50,855 bases of DNA, from contig NZ_OPYN01000101.1 of assembly GCF_900277125.1 (NCBI RefSeq), positions 1,401 through 52,255 of the forward strand, written 5' to 3'. Numbering within the stretch: the stretch's first letter is position 1; each line of letters starts with the position of its first letter. This DNA is from Pseudomonas inefficax (GTDB lineage: Bacteria; Pseudomonadota; Gammaproteobacteria; Pseudomonadales; Pseudomonadaceae). A program made the translations under genes and the position numbers. Positions 8,688-17,197 of this stretch are shown here, piece by piece. A model generated the notes under the pieces. That model made no database searches. It had not been told where the DNA came from and saw only the letters and a list, made by a program, of their open reading frames with translations.

Positions 8688-10445
8688 CTACAGCATCCGC
8701 ACCATCTCCCAGAACGATGCCGCCACCCCGGTGATGCTTTCCCCGGCAATCAACCCCGCTGCGGCCGTGATCGCAAACCGTTCTGTAACGCTCGGCCAAC
8801 GGCAACCGACCAGCCAGGTAACCACCGCGCCGAGCCCCATCATCATGCTGATCGACGCCGGCAGTATGAACGCCAGCCCCAGCGCGCCGGTACTCGGCAG
8901 CCAGCGGGCCACCCGTTGCGGCAGCAGGCTGTCCAGCGCGCCCAGCAGTACGCCTGCCGCGCTGCCGGCCACGATCGCCCAGCGCAGCTCCGGCGACAGC
9001 GCCCCCAGCCCTTGCATCAGTGTTTGCGCCACGGCCTTCCAGGTCGCCACGGCCGGTGCGGGCCATTGCTCGGTGAGCAGCAGGGCCTGCGGGTCGGGAA
9101 TCAGCACCAGGTACACCAGCACGCCCGCCACGCTGCCGATGAGGATGCCCAGGCACTGTGCAATCAGTTGCTTGTGTGGCGTCGCGCCGATCGCCTGGCC
9201 AACCTTGAAGTCGTTCATCAGGTCGGTGGCTTGCCCGGCCGCGCCACCGGCAGTGTTGGCGCTCATCAGGTTGATGGCTACCTGGCCCGGGGCAACCAGG
9301 CCAAAACTGAGCTGCGACAGCTTGCCGATGGCGCCGATCGGCGCAATACCGGTGGCGCCGACCACGCGCGCGGCGACCACCGCCAGGCATATCGCCAAGG
9401 GAATGCTCAGCAGCGCCATCCACCAGTCGATGCCGAACAGCAACGCTTGTAGCGCCACCACCAGCGCAATGGCCAATAACAGCCCGCACGCAGGCGGCAG
9501 GGAGAACCGCCCAAGGGTGTGCGCTGCCCGATTTGCCTGCAGTTCGGCGGGCCTTTGCCGGGGCATTTGCAACAGGCGAACCAACAATGAAGTCAGGGTC
9601 GCGCATACCATCAGGCTCACGCCCGGCCACAACAGCCATTCCACCAGCGCGGCGAACTGTGGGCCGCTGGAGTTCGGGGCCAGCACCACCAGGGCATGGT
9701 CGATCAGCCACGGTGCCAGCCCGCCCCAGGCCAGCGCGGCGCCGAACAGCAGCGTCAAGCCCACGCGGATGCCGATGATGCCGCCGAAGCCGACCAGCAT
9801 CAGCGAAGGATCGAGCGTGAAGGTCAGGCGTTCGAGCCCAGGCGAGGGTGCCCAGCGCGGTATCGCCCAGACGAACCCGTCAATCCACTTCACCAGCCCC
9901 GACAGCAACGCGGCGCTGCACAGTACCTTGATCCGCATCATGGCTTCGTGGCCGTGGTGGTAGATCTGCTGCAATGTCTCCAGGGTCGCCATGCCTTCAG
10001 GGAACTTCAGGCCATGGTCATCGAGCAAGGCGGGGCGCAGATACCAGGCGATCCAGATGCCCAGGAAGCTCACGGAAAACACCCAGGCCATCATCGGCAG
10101 CGGGTCCAGTTGGTGACCGGTGAGCAGGGTATAGGCGGGGATCGGCGCGACCAGCCCGCCGGAAACGATCGACGCGGCGGCCGAGGCCACTGTCTGGTTG
10201 ATGTTGCTTTCGTGCAACGTCCAGGCGGGCCGGCCCTTGCTGCGCCCAGCCAGGCCCTGCCACAGGGCGAAGCCGACCAGCAAGGCGATGATCGACATGT
10301 TGAACGACCAGCCGATCCGCAGGCCCGCGTACACATTAGAGGGCGTCAGCAGAATGCCCAGCGCTACGCCGGTGAGCACCGCCCGCGGGCTCAGTTCACG
10401 TTCGATGCGAACCGGGGGAAGGGCGGTGGACGGGGCATCTCTCAT
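8688..10445 (-). CDS. OPT-family transporter
   Basis: A 585-residue inner-membrane protein with about 14-16 hydrophobic helices. Oligopeptide-transporter signatures include the N-terminal TPSNVYAGLRIGWSFNMS, the helix with NINQTVASAAASI, and GLKFPEGMATLE. It should import small peptides or peptide-like metabolites by proton symport. ATG at 10445 follows AAGGGA; the longer frame to 10502 covers the presumed leader. It is 138 bp upstream of the sigma-54 activator gene on the same strand and heads the DUF917/racemase locus. A -24/-12 promoter lies 83-98 bp upstream, linking its expression to the neighbouring activator. Substrate unknown. Confidence 0.9.
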   Translation of the reverse strand: MRDAPSTALPPVRIERELSPRAVLTGVALGILLTPSNVYAGLRIGWSFNMSIIALLVGFALWQGLAGRSKGRPAWTLHESNINQTVASAAASIVSGGLVAPIPAYTLLTGHQLDPLPMMAWVFSVSFLGIWIAWYLRPALLDDHGLKFPEGMATLETLQQIYHHGHEAMMRIKVLCSAALLSGLVKWIDGFVWAIPRWAPSPGLERLTFTLDPSLMLVGFGGIIGIRVGLTLLFGAALAWGGLAPWLIDHALVVLAPNSSGPQFAALVEWLLWPGVSLMVCATLTSLLVRLLQMPRQRPAELQANRAAHTLGRFSLPPACGLLLAIALVVALQALLFGIDWWMALLSIPLAICLAVVAARVVGATGIAPIGAIGKLSQLSFGLVAPGQVAINLMSANTAGGAAGQATDLMNDFKVGQAIGATPHKQLIAQCLGILIGSVAGVLVYLVLIPDPQALLLTEQWPAPAVATWKAVAQTLMQGLGALSPELRWAIVAGSAAGVLLGALDSLLPQRVARWLPSTGALGLAFILPASISMMMGLGAVVTWLVGCRWPSVTERFAITAAAGLIAGESITGVAASFWEMVRML

Positions 10446-10476
10446 GGCAATCCCTTGTCGGAGTGGTAAACGCGCT

Positions 10477-10532
10477 TTGCACAACTGAGCCCCGGCTGTC
10501 ACGAAGGTTCACTGTCGCTTGCGGTTGTGCAA
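10477..10532. promoter_or_regulatory. Inverted repeat flanking the predicted transcription start of the OPT gene
   Basis: TTGCACAAC at 10477-10485 and its exact complement GTTGTGCAA at 10524-10532 lie 38 bp apart. The right arm overlaps the -12 element. The heptamer GTTGTGC also recurs at 10571-10577, upstream of the promoter. Candidate activator or repressor half-sites, or a leader hairpin. Confidence 0.45.
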
Positions 10533-10543
10533 GCTGCCCACCA
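10528..10543 (-). promoter_or_regulatory. Sigma-54 (-24/-12) promoter of the OPT transporter gene
   Basis: Read on the minus strand this is TGGTGGGCAGCTTGCA. It has GG and GC elements at the exact consensus spacing and the full TTGCA of TGGCAC-N5-TTGCA; only the CAC portion of the -24 box differs. Predicted initiation near 10516 leaves a leader of about 70 nt. A gene for a GAFTGA-bearing activator is the next gene on the strand. Confidence 0.65.
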
Positions 10544-10674
10544 ACGGGCATGCCGTCCGGGCAGTCCATCGTTGTGCGCTCTGCAAACGCGACTGACGAT
10601 AGGGGCTCCCTCTTCCTTGAGTTGCCGACCGGGATGCAAAGCACACCCGGCGCGAGCACACACCATGGTTCACC

Positions 10675-11646
10675 TCACCCCGACCGCCCAAACCGCTTGC
10701 GATACTCTGCCGGCGTAACCCCCACATGCTTCACGAACGCCCGCCGCAACGTATCTGCATTGGCAAACCCGCACAGCGCCGCCACCTGCTTCGGTGCCTC
10801 CCGCCCAGCCTCCAGCCGCGCCCGCGCAGCATTCACCCGTGCCAGCTCCACCCACGCCGCCGGGGTCATCCCCACATCACCCTGAAACACCCGCGCAAAG
10901 TGCCTTGGACTCAGCCCGACCCGCGCCGCCAGGCTGGCAACCCCGTGGTCCAGCGCAGGGTTGGCGGCCACGTAACGCTGCAACCCCTGCAAAGCCGAAC
11001 GCCCGACCGGTGATGTCCCACCTTGCCGGCTGAACTGCAGCTGCCCGCCAGGCCGCTTGAAGTACATCACCAGGTGGCCGGCAACCTGCTTGGCTATATC
11101 CCGCCCCAGGTCCTCTTCCACCAAGGCCAGCGCCAGGTCCAGCCCGGCCGTTACCCCCGCAGCGGTACGCAGGTTGCCGTCATGCACCTGAATGGCATCG
11201 GCATCCACCTGCACCCGCGGGTAACGCTCGGCCAGCGGCTGCGCCACGGCCCAATGGGTGGTTACGCGCCGGTCATCCAGCAACCCTGCTGCCGCCAGGG
11301 CAAACGCCCCCGTGCACACCGAACCATAACGCCGGCAAGCGCCCGCGCGCTGTCGCAGCCAGTCGAGAATGCCGGGGCGCAGGTATTGGTCGGCAGCCTG
11401 CGGTGTGCCAGCGACCAGCAGGGTGTCGATGGCTTCCAGCTCTTCGCCTATCCAGCCGTCGGCGACCAGGCGCGTCCCGGAAGAGCTCACCAGCGGCCCC
11501 GGTTCGCAAGCCAGCAACAGCAGGCGATAGGCGCCGCGGCCGGCCTGGCGGTTGGCTTCGGCGAACACATCGAGCGGGCCGCAGGCATCCAGCAGTTGTA
11601 CGCCGGGCATGGCCAGGATGGCGACGGTGATGGGGGCAGAGGGCAT
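10675..11646 (-). CDS. GlxA-type transcriptional regulator (DJ-1/PfpI plus AraC HTH)
   Basis: This 323-residue protein has an N-terminal DJ-1/PfpI-like ligand domain (residues about 5-170). SVCTGAFALAAAGLL carries the family's nucleophile-elbow cysteine, though in regulators this domain usually senses rather than catalyses. The C terminus (about 220-318) holds the two AraC-type HTH motifs (VASLAARVGLSPRHFARVF and VAALCGFANADTLRRAF). It is divergent from the HD hydrolase gene with 130 bp between, so it probably regulates that gene. Inducer unknown. Confidence 0.92.
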   Translation of the reverse strand: MPSAPITVAILAMPGVQLLDACGPLDVFAEANRQAGRGAYRLLLLACEPGPLVSSSGTRLVADGWIGEELEAIDTLLVAGTPQAADQYLRPGILDWLRQRAGACRRYGSVCTGAFALAAAGLLDDRRVTTHWAVAQPLAERYPRVQVDADAIQVHDGNLRTAAGVTAGLDLALALVEEDLGRDIAKQVAGHLVMYFKRPGGQLQFSRQGGTSPVGRSALQGLQRYVAANPALDHGVASLAARVGLSPRHFARVFQGDVGMTPAAWVELARVNAARARLEAGREAPKQVAALCGFANADTLRRAFVKHVGVTPAEYRKRFGRSG

Positions 11647-11776
11647 GGTGGCTCCGGGCGTTGCGCCGCAAGTCCGTAATCCGCCGACAATGGCAGTATC
11701 TGGCGGTAAACGTCAATTGAGGACATTGGCTCATGACCGCAGACTGGGCTCGTCATCAACCCACCCAGGAGCGACC

Positions 11777-12418
11777 ATGTCCTCATCCATCGCCGGTATC
11801 CAGGTGCCCGACAGCGCCATGGCTCGGGAAATCACCGAGCTTGTCCGTGACACGGCTTCCCCTTTGCTGTTCCACCACTCCAGCCGGGTGTTCTACTTCG
11901 CGGCCCTTGCCGGGCAACGGCTGGGGCTGCGTTACGACAGTGAGCTGTTGTACGCAGGCTGCATGTTCCATGACATGGGCCTGACCCATCAGCACAGCAG
12001 TGATTGCTGCCGCTTCGAGGTGGACGGCGCCAATGCGGCGCGCGATTTCCTCCAGCGCCACGGCGTGGACGAGCTCGATGTCGAGCGTGTGTGGACGGCG
12101 ATCGCGCTGCATACCACGCCGGGCATTCCAGAGCACATGCACCCGCTAATCTCCCTGGTCACGGCGGGGGTGGAAACCGATGTGCTGGGGCTGCACCACG
12201 AAGGGCTGGGGATTGCCGCACGGGATGCCGTGGTCCAGGCGCACCCGCGTGGGGAGCGGTTCAAGGAGGCGATCATCCAGTCGTTTTACGACGGGATCCG
12301 GCATAAGCCGCAGACCACGTTTGGCAACGTGAAGGCGGATGTGATCGCGGACAAGGAGCCTGCATTCCGGCCTGGGAATTTCTGCAGTGTTATTCGGCAG
12401 TCCTGCTGGGCGAGCTGA
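11777..12418 (+). CDS. HD-domain hydrolase
   Basis: A 213-residue cytoplasmic protein with the HD metal-binding signature: H34 in FHHSSRV, H65-D66 in CMFHDMGL, and a further His in IALHTTPG near 112. The pattern fits single-domain HD hydrolases related to cyanamide-hydratase-like and phosphohydrolase members. The ATG at 11777 follows CAGGAG. Frames opening earlier (11552) overlap the promoter and the divergent glxA-type gene and are rejected. Its partner regulator carries a DJ-1/PfpI domain, the fold also used by isonitrile hydratase, which hints at nitrile- or cyanamide-like chemistry. That is inference only. Confidence 0.88.
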   Translation: MSSSIAGIQVPDSAMAREITELVRDTASPLLFHHSSRVFYFAALAGQRLGLRYDSELLYAGCMFHDMGLTHQHSSDCCRFEVDGANAARDFLQRHGVDELDVERVWTAIALHTTPGIPEHMHPLISLVTAGVETDVLGLHHEGLGIAARDAVVQAHPRGERFKEAIIQSFYDGIRHKPQTTFGNVKADVIADKEPAFRPGNFCSVIRQSCWAS

Positions 12419-12437
12419 GTAAGGCGGGCGCAGGCTG

Positions 12438-12479
12438 GGAGCAGCTATCTTGCTCAAATTCTAAAAGTTGGCGCGAACC
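12438..12479. repeat. Diverged copy of the short repeat at 639-680
   Basis: GGAGCAGCTATCTTGCTC followed by an AATTCTAAAAG-containing tail and GGCGCGAACC. About 34 of 42 positions match 639-680. In both places it directly abuts a REP. Confidence 0.6.
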
Positions 12480-12480
12480 C

Positions 12481-12600
12481 CTGTAGGAGCGGCCTTGTGT
12501 CGCGAAAGGGCTGCAGAGCAGCCCCAGCAATTTCAACTGTTGCGCATCAATCCTGGGGCCGCTTTGCGGCCCTTTCGCGACACAAGGCCGCTCCCACAGG
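12481..12600. repeat. Family A REP doublet (inverted pair)
   Basis: Two family A REPs in opposite orientation with a spacer of about 50 bp containing imperfect GGGGCTG/GGGGCCG hairpins. The right copy is inside the 3' end of the 5'-nucleotidase coding sequence. Confidence 0.9.
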
Positions 12601-13593
12601 TGCAGCGACAACCTTGAGAGCATTGCTGCAACTGTGCGGCACCTCGGGCACAGAGCCCGCCGAGCGCTCGCGATTCGCCACCCCGAACGGCACATGCACC
12701 ATCGGCAAGTCCCCCGCCGGCGACTGCAGGTGGCTGCGCTGGTCATCAAAGAACACATGTGGCTTCAGTATCGACAGCACCCTGGGTTTTTCCATCCCGC
12801 CCAGAAAGAAGCACTCGTCCGGCGAAACGCCCCAGTCCTTCAACGTCGTCACCACCCGCTCATGCGAAGGGGCATTGCGCGCTGTCACGATGGCAATCCG
12901 CAAGATTCGCTTGTATGCCGGGTCCTCGGCCAGCTTGCGGTCCTCGAGCATGCGAATCAGTGAAAGCTTGCGGTACAGGTCCGCCAACGGGCCCGGCGAA
13001 TGCGGTATGCCTTTGCGCGCACGCTCATGCTCCTGGAACTCGTCCAGGTTGTCGTCGCGCTTGTACACGCGCTCGGCCTCGTCATCGGCAATCACCCCGT
13101 CAAAGTCGAAGGCCACCCGCAGTTCGGTATCGATCTCGTCATCGTAGATGCGTGTCGGCAGCACCCGCCCGGCAGGGTAGTCGGCGTCGATGGCTTTCTG
13201 CACATCCTCCTCGTTGGCGCTGAGGAACAGCGAGGCATTGAACGCCGGGATGTACTCGTAGGGCGAGCGGCCCGACATGAACGCCGCGCGGGTGATGTCC
13301 AGCTGGTAGTGGCTGATCGAGCGAAACACCCGCAGGCCGGTTTCCGGCGAGTTGCGCGACAGCAGCACCACCTCCACCGGCAACTGCTCGGGGAAGGCCT
13401 GGTTGATGCTCAGGAAGCGGCGAATGAACGGGAACGCCACGCCCTTGGGGAAAGGTTCGTCCAGGTTCTGCTGCTGGTGCTGACGGTAAGCCTCGACGCC
13501 CTGGGCCTGGTAGATGTCGTCCGAGACGGTGAGGTCGAACAGCGCACTCGAAGCAACGCCGATGACCAGTTTCTGTTCGATGGGGTAGGGCAT
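12547..13593 (-). CDS. 5'-nucleotidase (NT5C1-like family)
   Basis: A 348-residue cytoplasmic protein of the cytosolic 5'-nucleotidase family (HAD fold). Visible signs are the N-terminal LVIGVASSALFDL, the HAD-like nucleophile region LRVAFDFDGVIADDEAERV, TARNAPSHERVVTTL (conserved Arg/Thr region), and PHVFFDDQRSHL near 300 (acidic metal-binding pair). It should release phosphate from nucleoside monophosphates. ATG at 13593 follows AGGAG. About the last 20 residues (VGAALCRERAAKRPQD and neighbours) are translated from a family A REP, so the original stop has been lost and replaced by a TGA just past the repeat. Confidence 0.85.
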   Translation of the reverse strand: MPYPIEQKLVIGVASSALFDLTVSDDIYQAQGVEAYRQHQQQNLDEPFPKGVAFPFIRRFLSINQAFPEQLPVEVVLLSRNSPETGLRVFRSISHYQLDITRAAFMSGRSPYEYIPAFNASLFLSANEEDVQKAIDADYPAGRVLPTRIYDDEIDTELRVAFDFDGVIADDEAERVYKRDDNLDEFQEHERARKGIPHSPGPLADLYRKLSLIRMLEDRKLAEDPAYKRILRIAIVTARNAPSHERVVTTLKDWGVSPDECFFLGGMEKPRVLSILKPHVFFDDQRSHLQSPAGDLPMVHVPFGVANRERSAGSVPEVPHSCSNALKVVAAPVGAALCRERAAKRPQD

Positions 13594-13645
13594 GAAGCAA
13601 CTCCTGAGCGTGAGCCGAGGGCAAGGGTTCCTGTCCAGCAGGATT

Positions 13646-13741
13646 CTGTAGGAGCAGCCTTGTGCTGCGAAGAGGTCGGTACATACAAACACATACGCAT
13701 TGTCACTAGGGGCCTCTTCGCAGCACAAGGCTGCTCCTACA
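13646..13741. repeat. Family B REP doublet
   Basis: GTAGGAGCAGCCTTGTGCTG in forward orientation, a spacer of about 40 bp, then the inverted copy ending CTGCTCCTACA. The right end supplies the stop codon of the LysR gene at 13737. Confidence 0.9.
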
Positions 13742-14645
13742 AGGCGTTGGGCAGGGCTGACAGCTGTTCCACCAGAAAATCCACGAACACCCGCACCCGC
13801 GCGGGCATCGCCGGGCCGCCGACGAACACCGCATGGATCGGCTCGCGATCACCGGGGTTGTACGCCTCCAGCAACGGCACCAACTGCCCGTTGGCCAGGT
13901 CATCGGCCACGGTAAAGGTACCGATGCGCGCTACGCCGGCGCCGAGCCTGGCCAACTGCGCCAGGGCCTCACCGCTGCTGCATTCGATATTGCCCGACAC
14001 CTTCAATGAAAACGCCTGCCCGTCGCGGCAGAACGGCCAGTCGGGCGCGGCGCGGCGGAAGTTGAAACGCAGGCAGTTGTGCCGGGCCAGGTCCTCTGGC
14101 ACAAGCGGCGTACCACAGCGCGCCAGGTACTCGGGCGAGGCTACGATCACCTGGCCGGTTTCGCCAATGGCACGGGCGCTCAACGAACTGTCCGGCAGGT
14201 GGCCGAAGCGCAGTGCCACATCGGCCTGGCCGCCGAGAATGTCGGCCACTTCGTCGCTGAGGGTAAGGTCGACCAGCACCTGCGGGTAGCGCGCACTGAA
14301 TGCTGCCAGCAACGGCACCACGGTCAGGCGGCCATGGCCCAGCGCTGCGCTGACCCGCAAGCGCCCGCGTGGCACGCCCTGGTCGGTGATGGCCTCTTCC
14401 ACTTCGAGCAGGTCGGCCAGCACCCGCCGCGCACCGCGCAGGTACGCTTCGCCCTCGGGCGTGAGGGTAATCGCCCGGGTGGTGCGCAGCAGCAGGCGGG
14501 TGCCCAGGCGCTGTTCGGTGCGCGCGAGGATGCGGCTTACCGCCGAAGGCGTCAGGCCCAGCGCCCGGGCGGCAGCGGACAGGCTGCCCTCCTGGGCCAC
14601 CTTGGCGAATATTTCCATCTCTCCGGATCTTCCACTGAAGTCCAT
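13737..14645 (-). CDS. LysR-type transcriptional regulator
   Basis: 302 residues with an N-terminal winged HTH (about 10-66: GSLSAAARALGLTPSAVSRILARTEQRLG) and a substrate-binding regulatory domain of the CrgA/AaeR-like branch. It is divergent from the MFS exporter gene at 14740 with a 94-bp intergenic region, the classic arrangement for a LysR controlling its neighbour. The TAG stop lies within the terminal TGTAGGAG of a family B REP, so the native 3' end was probably replaced. The C terminus is nonetheless of normal length. Confidence 0.9.
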   Translation of the reverse strand: MDFSGRSGEMEIFAKVAQEGSLSAAARALGLTPSAVSRILARTEQRLGTRLLLRTTRAITLTPEGEAYLRGARRVLADLLEVEEAITDQGVPRGRLRVSAALGHGRLTVVPLLAAFSARYPQVLVDLTLSDEVADILGGQADVALRFGHLPDSSLSARAIGETGQVIVASPEYLARCGTPLVPEDLARHNCLRFNFRRAAPDWPFCRDGQAFSLKVSGNIECSSGEALAQLARLGAGVARIGTFTVADDLANGQLVPLLEAYNPGDREPIHAVFVGGPAMPARVRVFVDFLVEQLSALPNAL

Positions 14646-14739
14646 TTATGCCTCTTCAGCAAAGGTGGTTCGCAAAAATGCAGTCTAGTGCGGTTCAGCT
14701 CCGGATCGTAGCATTTGCAGCACAGATAAGGAGCTTGCC

Positions 14740-15915
14740 ATGCGTATCAATCCACCTCTTGTCGCACTCGCCATCGGTGCCTTCGGCATCGGGGTCACCG
14801 AGTTCGCCCCCATGGGCATGTTGCCCAGCATCGCCACCGACCTTGGCGTCTCTATCCCCGCAGCCGGGCTGTTGGTCAGCGCCTATGCGATCGGTGTGCT
14901 GATCGGTGCACCGCTGATGACCCTGGCCACGGTGAAGATCCCCCGGCGTTACCTGCTGATCGGGCTGATGGCCATCTTCACCCTCGGCAACCTGATGTCG
15001 GCCCTGGCCAGCGACTACGCCAGCCTGCTGGTCGCCCGCGTGGTCACCTCGCTGAACCACGGTGCGTTCTTCGGCATCGGTTCGATCGTCGCGGCCAGCG
15101 TGGTGCCGCCCGAGAAGCGCGCCGGGGCCGTGGCCGCCATGTTCATGGGGTTGACCCTGGCCACCATCGGCGGTGTGCCGCTGGCGACATGGTTCGGTGA
15201 AATGCTGGGCTGGCGCACGGCATTCTGGGGCATCGCCGGGCTTGGCCTGGTGGCAATGACCACCCTCTGGTACGCACTGCCCAATGTGCCGTCGCCCAAG
15301 GGTGGCGGGGCCATGGCCGAAATCCGCGTGCTGGGCCGCGGGCCGGTGCTGGCGGCGTTGCTGCTGACCGTGGTGGGCTCCAGTGCGATGTTCACGGTAT
15401 TCACCTACATCGCGCCGATCCTGCAGAGCGAGGCGGCAGCGTCCACCACCTTCGTCACGGCCATGCTGGTGTTGTTCGGTGTCGGCCTGACCTTGGGCAA
15501 CGTGTGGGGTGGCAAGGCCGCGGACCGCTCGATCGACCGTACCCTGGTGCTGTCGCTGGCCGTGCTGATTGCGGTATTGCTGGTGTTGCCGCTGGTGATG
15601 GACTGGTCGCTGCCGACTGCGCTGGCGATCCTGGTGTGGGGCGTTGCCAGTTTTGCCCTGGTGCCGCCGCTGCAGATGCGGGTGATGGAGGCGGCCAAGG
15701 ATGCGCCCAACCTGGCGTCGGCAGTGAACATCGGGGCGTTCAACCTGGGTAACGCGATTGGGGCGGCGCTGGGTGGGGCGGTGATCAATGCCGGGCTGGG
15801 GTATTCGGCGGTTTCCCTGGCGGGGGCGGCGATGGCGGCTTTGGGCCTGGTGATGGTGCTGCTGTTCGCTTGGCGGGTGCGGGCGGTAGTGATGGGGGAT
15901 CGGGCAGCGGTGTAA
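14740..15915 (+). CDS. MFS transporter, DHA1 (AraJ/YdhP-like) exporter
   Basis: A 391-residue, 12-helix carrier. The N terminus has GAFGIGVTEFAPMGMLPSIA, the motif-C-like signature of the arabinose-efflux/chloramphenicol-resistance branch, and LNHGAFFGIGSIVAASVV is also typical. It probably exports sugars or drugs by proton antiport. An AAGGAG site precedes the ATG. Transcribed divergently from a LysR regulator, its probable controller. A second, similar carrier lies at 29114-30307. Substrate unknown. Confidence 0.9.
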   Translation: MRINPPLVALAIGAFGIGVTEFAPMGMLPSIATDLGVSIPAAGLLVSAYAIGVLIGAPLMTLATVKIPRRYLLIGLMAIFTLGNLMSALASDYASLLVARVVTSLNHGAFFGIGSIVAASVVPPEKRAGAVAAMFMGLTLATIGGVPLATWFGEMLGWRTAFWGIAGLGLVAMTTLWYALPNVPSPKGGGAMAEIRVLGRGPVLAALLLTVVGSSAMFTVFTYIAPILQSEAAASTTFVTAMLVLFGVGLTLGNVWGGKAADRSIDRTLVLSLAVLIAVLLVLPLVMDWSLPTALAILVWGVASFALVPPLQMRVMEAAKDAPNLASAVNIGAFNLGNAIGAALGGAVINAGLGYSAVSLAGAAMAALGLVMVLLFAWRVRAVVMGDRAAV

Positions 15916-15926
15916 TGGCGTGAGAT

Positions 15927-16036
15927 CCTGGGGGCGCTTTGCGCCCCTTTCGCGACGCAAGGCCGCTCCCACAAGTCAAGCGAGCGCCATCCTGTGGGAG
16001 CGGCCTTGTGTCGCGATGGGCTGCAAGGCAGCCCCA
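15927..16036. repeat. Family A REP doublet
   Basis: An inverted copy (CGCGACGCAAGGCCGCTCCC) followed by a forward copy and a GGGCTGC..GCAGCCC hairpin. It sits between the convergent MFS (ends 15915) and glutathione transferase (ends 16049) genes. Confidence 0.88.
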
Positions 16037-16048
16037 CAGTTTTGCCCA

Positions 16049-16672
16049 TCACGGCGTACCGTTACGGCCATGCAGGTGATAGGCCGGGCGTTCGCTGAGT
16101 CGCTCGTAATAATCGCGCACGGCCGGCAGGTGCGGGTGATCGAACGGCGTTTCGAACCAGCGGTTGACCGACAGGCCAATGGGAATGTCGGCCAGGGTGA
16201 ACTGGCTGCCGGCCACGTAGGCCCCGGTTTTTGCCAGCTGGCGGTCAAGAATGTGCATGTAGCGCGCCCAGTCCGCGCAGCCGGCGGCCAGGGCCTGTGG
16301 GTCCTGGTGGGCGGGCGAGTGCCTGACCAGCGACATGAACGCGTAGCTCCAGGACCGGTTGAGGTCCGAGGCCTGCCAGTCGATCCACTGGTCGATCCTG
16401 GCCCGCGCCTGCGCCTCGCCCGGGTAGAACGCGGTGGCGCCATAGCGCGTGGCCAGGTAGCGGATGATGCTGTTGGATTCCCACAGGGTGAAGTCGCCAT
16501 CCTGGATCACCGGGATCATGGCGTTGGGGTTCAACGCAAGGAATTCGGCGCTGTCCGTGGGTTTGAAGCCTGCCCCCCAGTCTTCGCGCTCGAACGCGAC
16601 CTCGAACTCGGCGCACGCCCACAGGACTTTTCGAACATTGATGGAGGAGGCTCTGCCCAGTATCCGTAGCAT
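16049..16672 (-). CDS. Glutathione S-transferase family protein
   Basis: 207 residues. The thioredoxin-like N-terminal domain begins [18 protein letters not shown], where the Ser in SSINVRK is the probable glutathione-activating residue. [22 protein letters not shown] is the cis-Pro/glutathione-binding segment, followed by an all-helical C-terminal domain with the buried Asp in [18 protein letters not shown] at 16672 has AAGG nine nt upstream. A second ATG at 16681 is too close to that site, and the longer frame to 16846 has no family match. Likely role: conjugation or dehalogenation of an electrophile. Confidence 0.9.
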   Translation of the reverse strand: MLRILGRASSINVRKVLWACAEFEVAFEREDWGAGFKPTDSAEFLALNPNAMIPVIQDGDFTLWESNSIIRYLATRYGATAFYPGEAQARARIDQWIDWQASDLNRSWSYAFMSLVRHSPAHQDPQALAAGCADWARYMHILDRQLAKTGAYVAGSQFTLADIPIGLSVNRWFETPFDHPHLPAVRDYYERLSERPAYHLHGRNGTP

Positions 16673-16869
16673 GGTGTTCATCCTTGTGGGGGGAGATTGA
16701 TCGTCCGTCACTGCCGGTTGCCGGTCAAGAGCCTGAGTGGTGACGGAGCATCCTCTTTGTAGGGTTCTTGTAGTCCATTTCCGAAAGTAAGCCTTTCCAC
16801 CCCCAAGGTTATTGTGGCAGAGCAGGCAGGGCCCTAGTCTCGGCACGCTCGTAACCCCGAGGAATGGAC

Positions 16870-17178
16870 ATGGACATGGACAAAGACACTCCGAAAGAAA
16901 ACAGCAAACTCAATGTCGTGAGCGCAGCAAGCCGTTTTGGCAACGGCGGTACCGAACTGGTACAGATGAACGCTCAGCTGACGATGCGCACGGCGCTGAT
17001 GGAGGCCTCGAGCATCATGGGCTGCATTACCGAGCTCACCCGCAAGGCCATCGACCGGCCCAGTGACCGAAAGGCGATGATGCAAGCCACGTACTACCTG
17101 GCAGGCATGGCCAAGGCATTGATCGATGGCCAGTTGCAGCAGTTGCGCCAGGCGCGGGCAGGCGAGCAGGAGCCTTAG
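16870..17178 (+). CDS. Small helical hypothetical protein
   Basis: About 102 residues, soluble, with a charged N terminus and a helical middle ([20 protein letters not shown], then a Met/Ala-rich helix). There are three in-frame ATGs at 16864, 16870 and 16876. The AGGA at 16860-16863 is best placed for the second. The gene is 19 bp ahead of another unknown gene on the same strand and is probably cotranscribed with it. I recognise no domain. Confidence 0.65.
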   Translation: MDMDKDTPKENSKLNVVSAASRFGNGGTELVQMNAQLTMRTALMEASSIMGCITELTRKAIDRPSDRKAMMQATYYLAGMAKALIDGQLQQLRQARAGEQEP

Positions 17179-17197
17179 TCAGGCTTGCCTGGGGACC

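Noticed and set aside
12481..12600. Considered as a CRISPR-like or small RNA locus
   Set aside because: It is an inverted REP doublet with the same core as many others in the window; there are no regular spacers.
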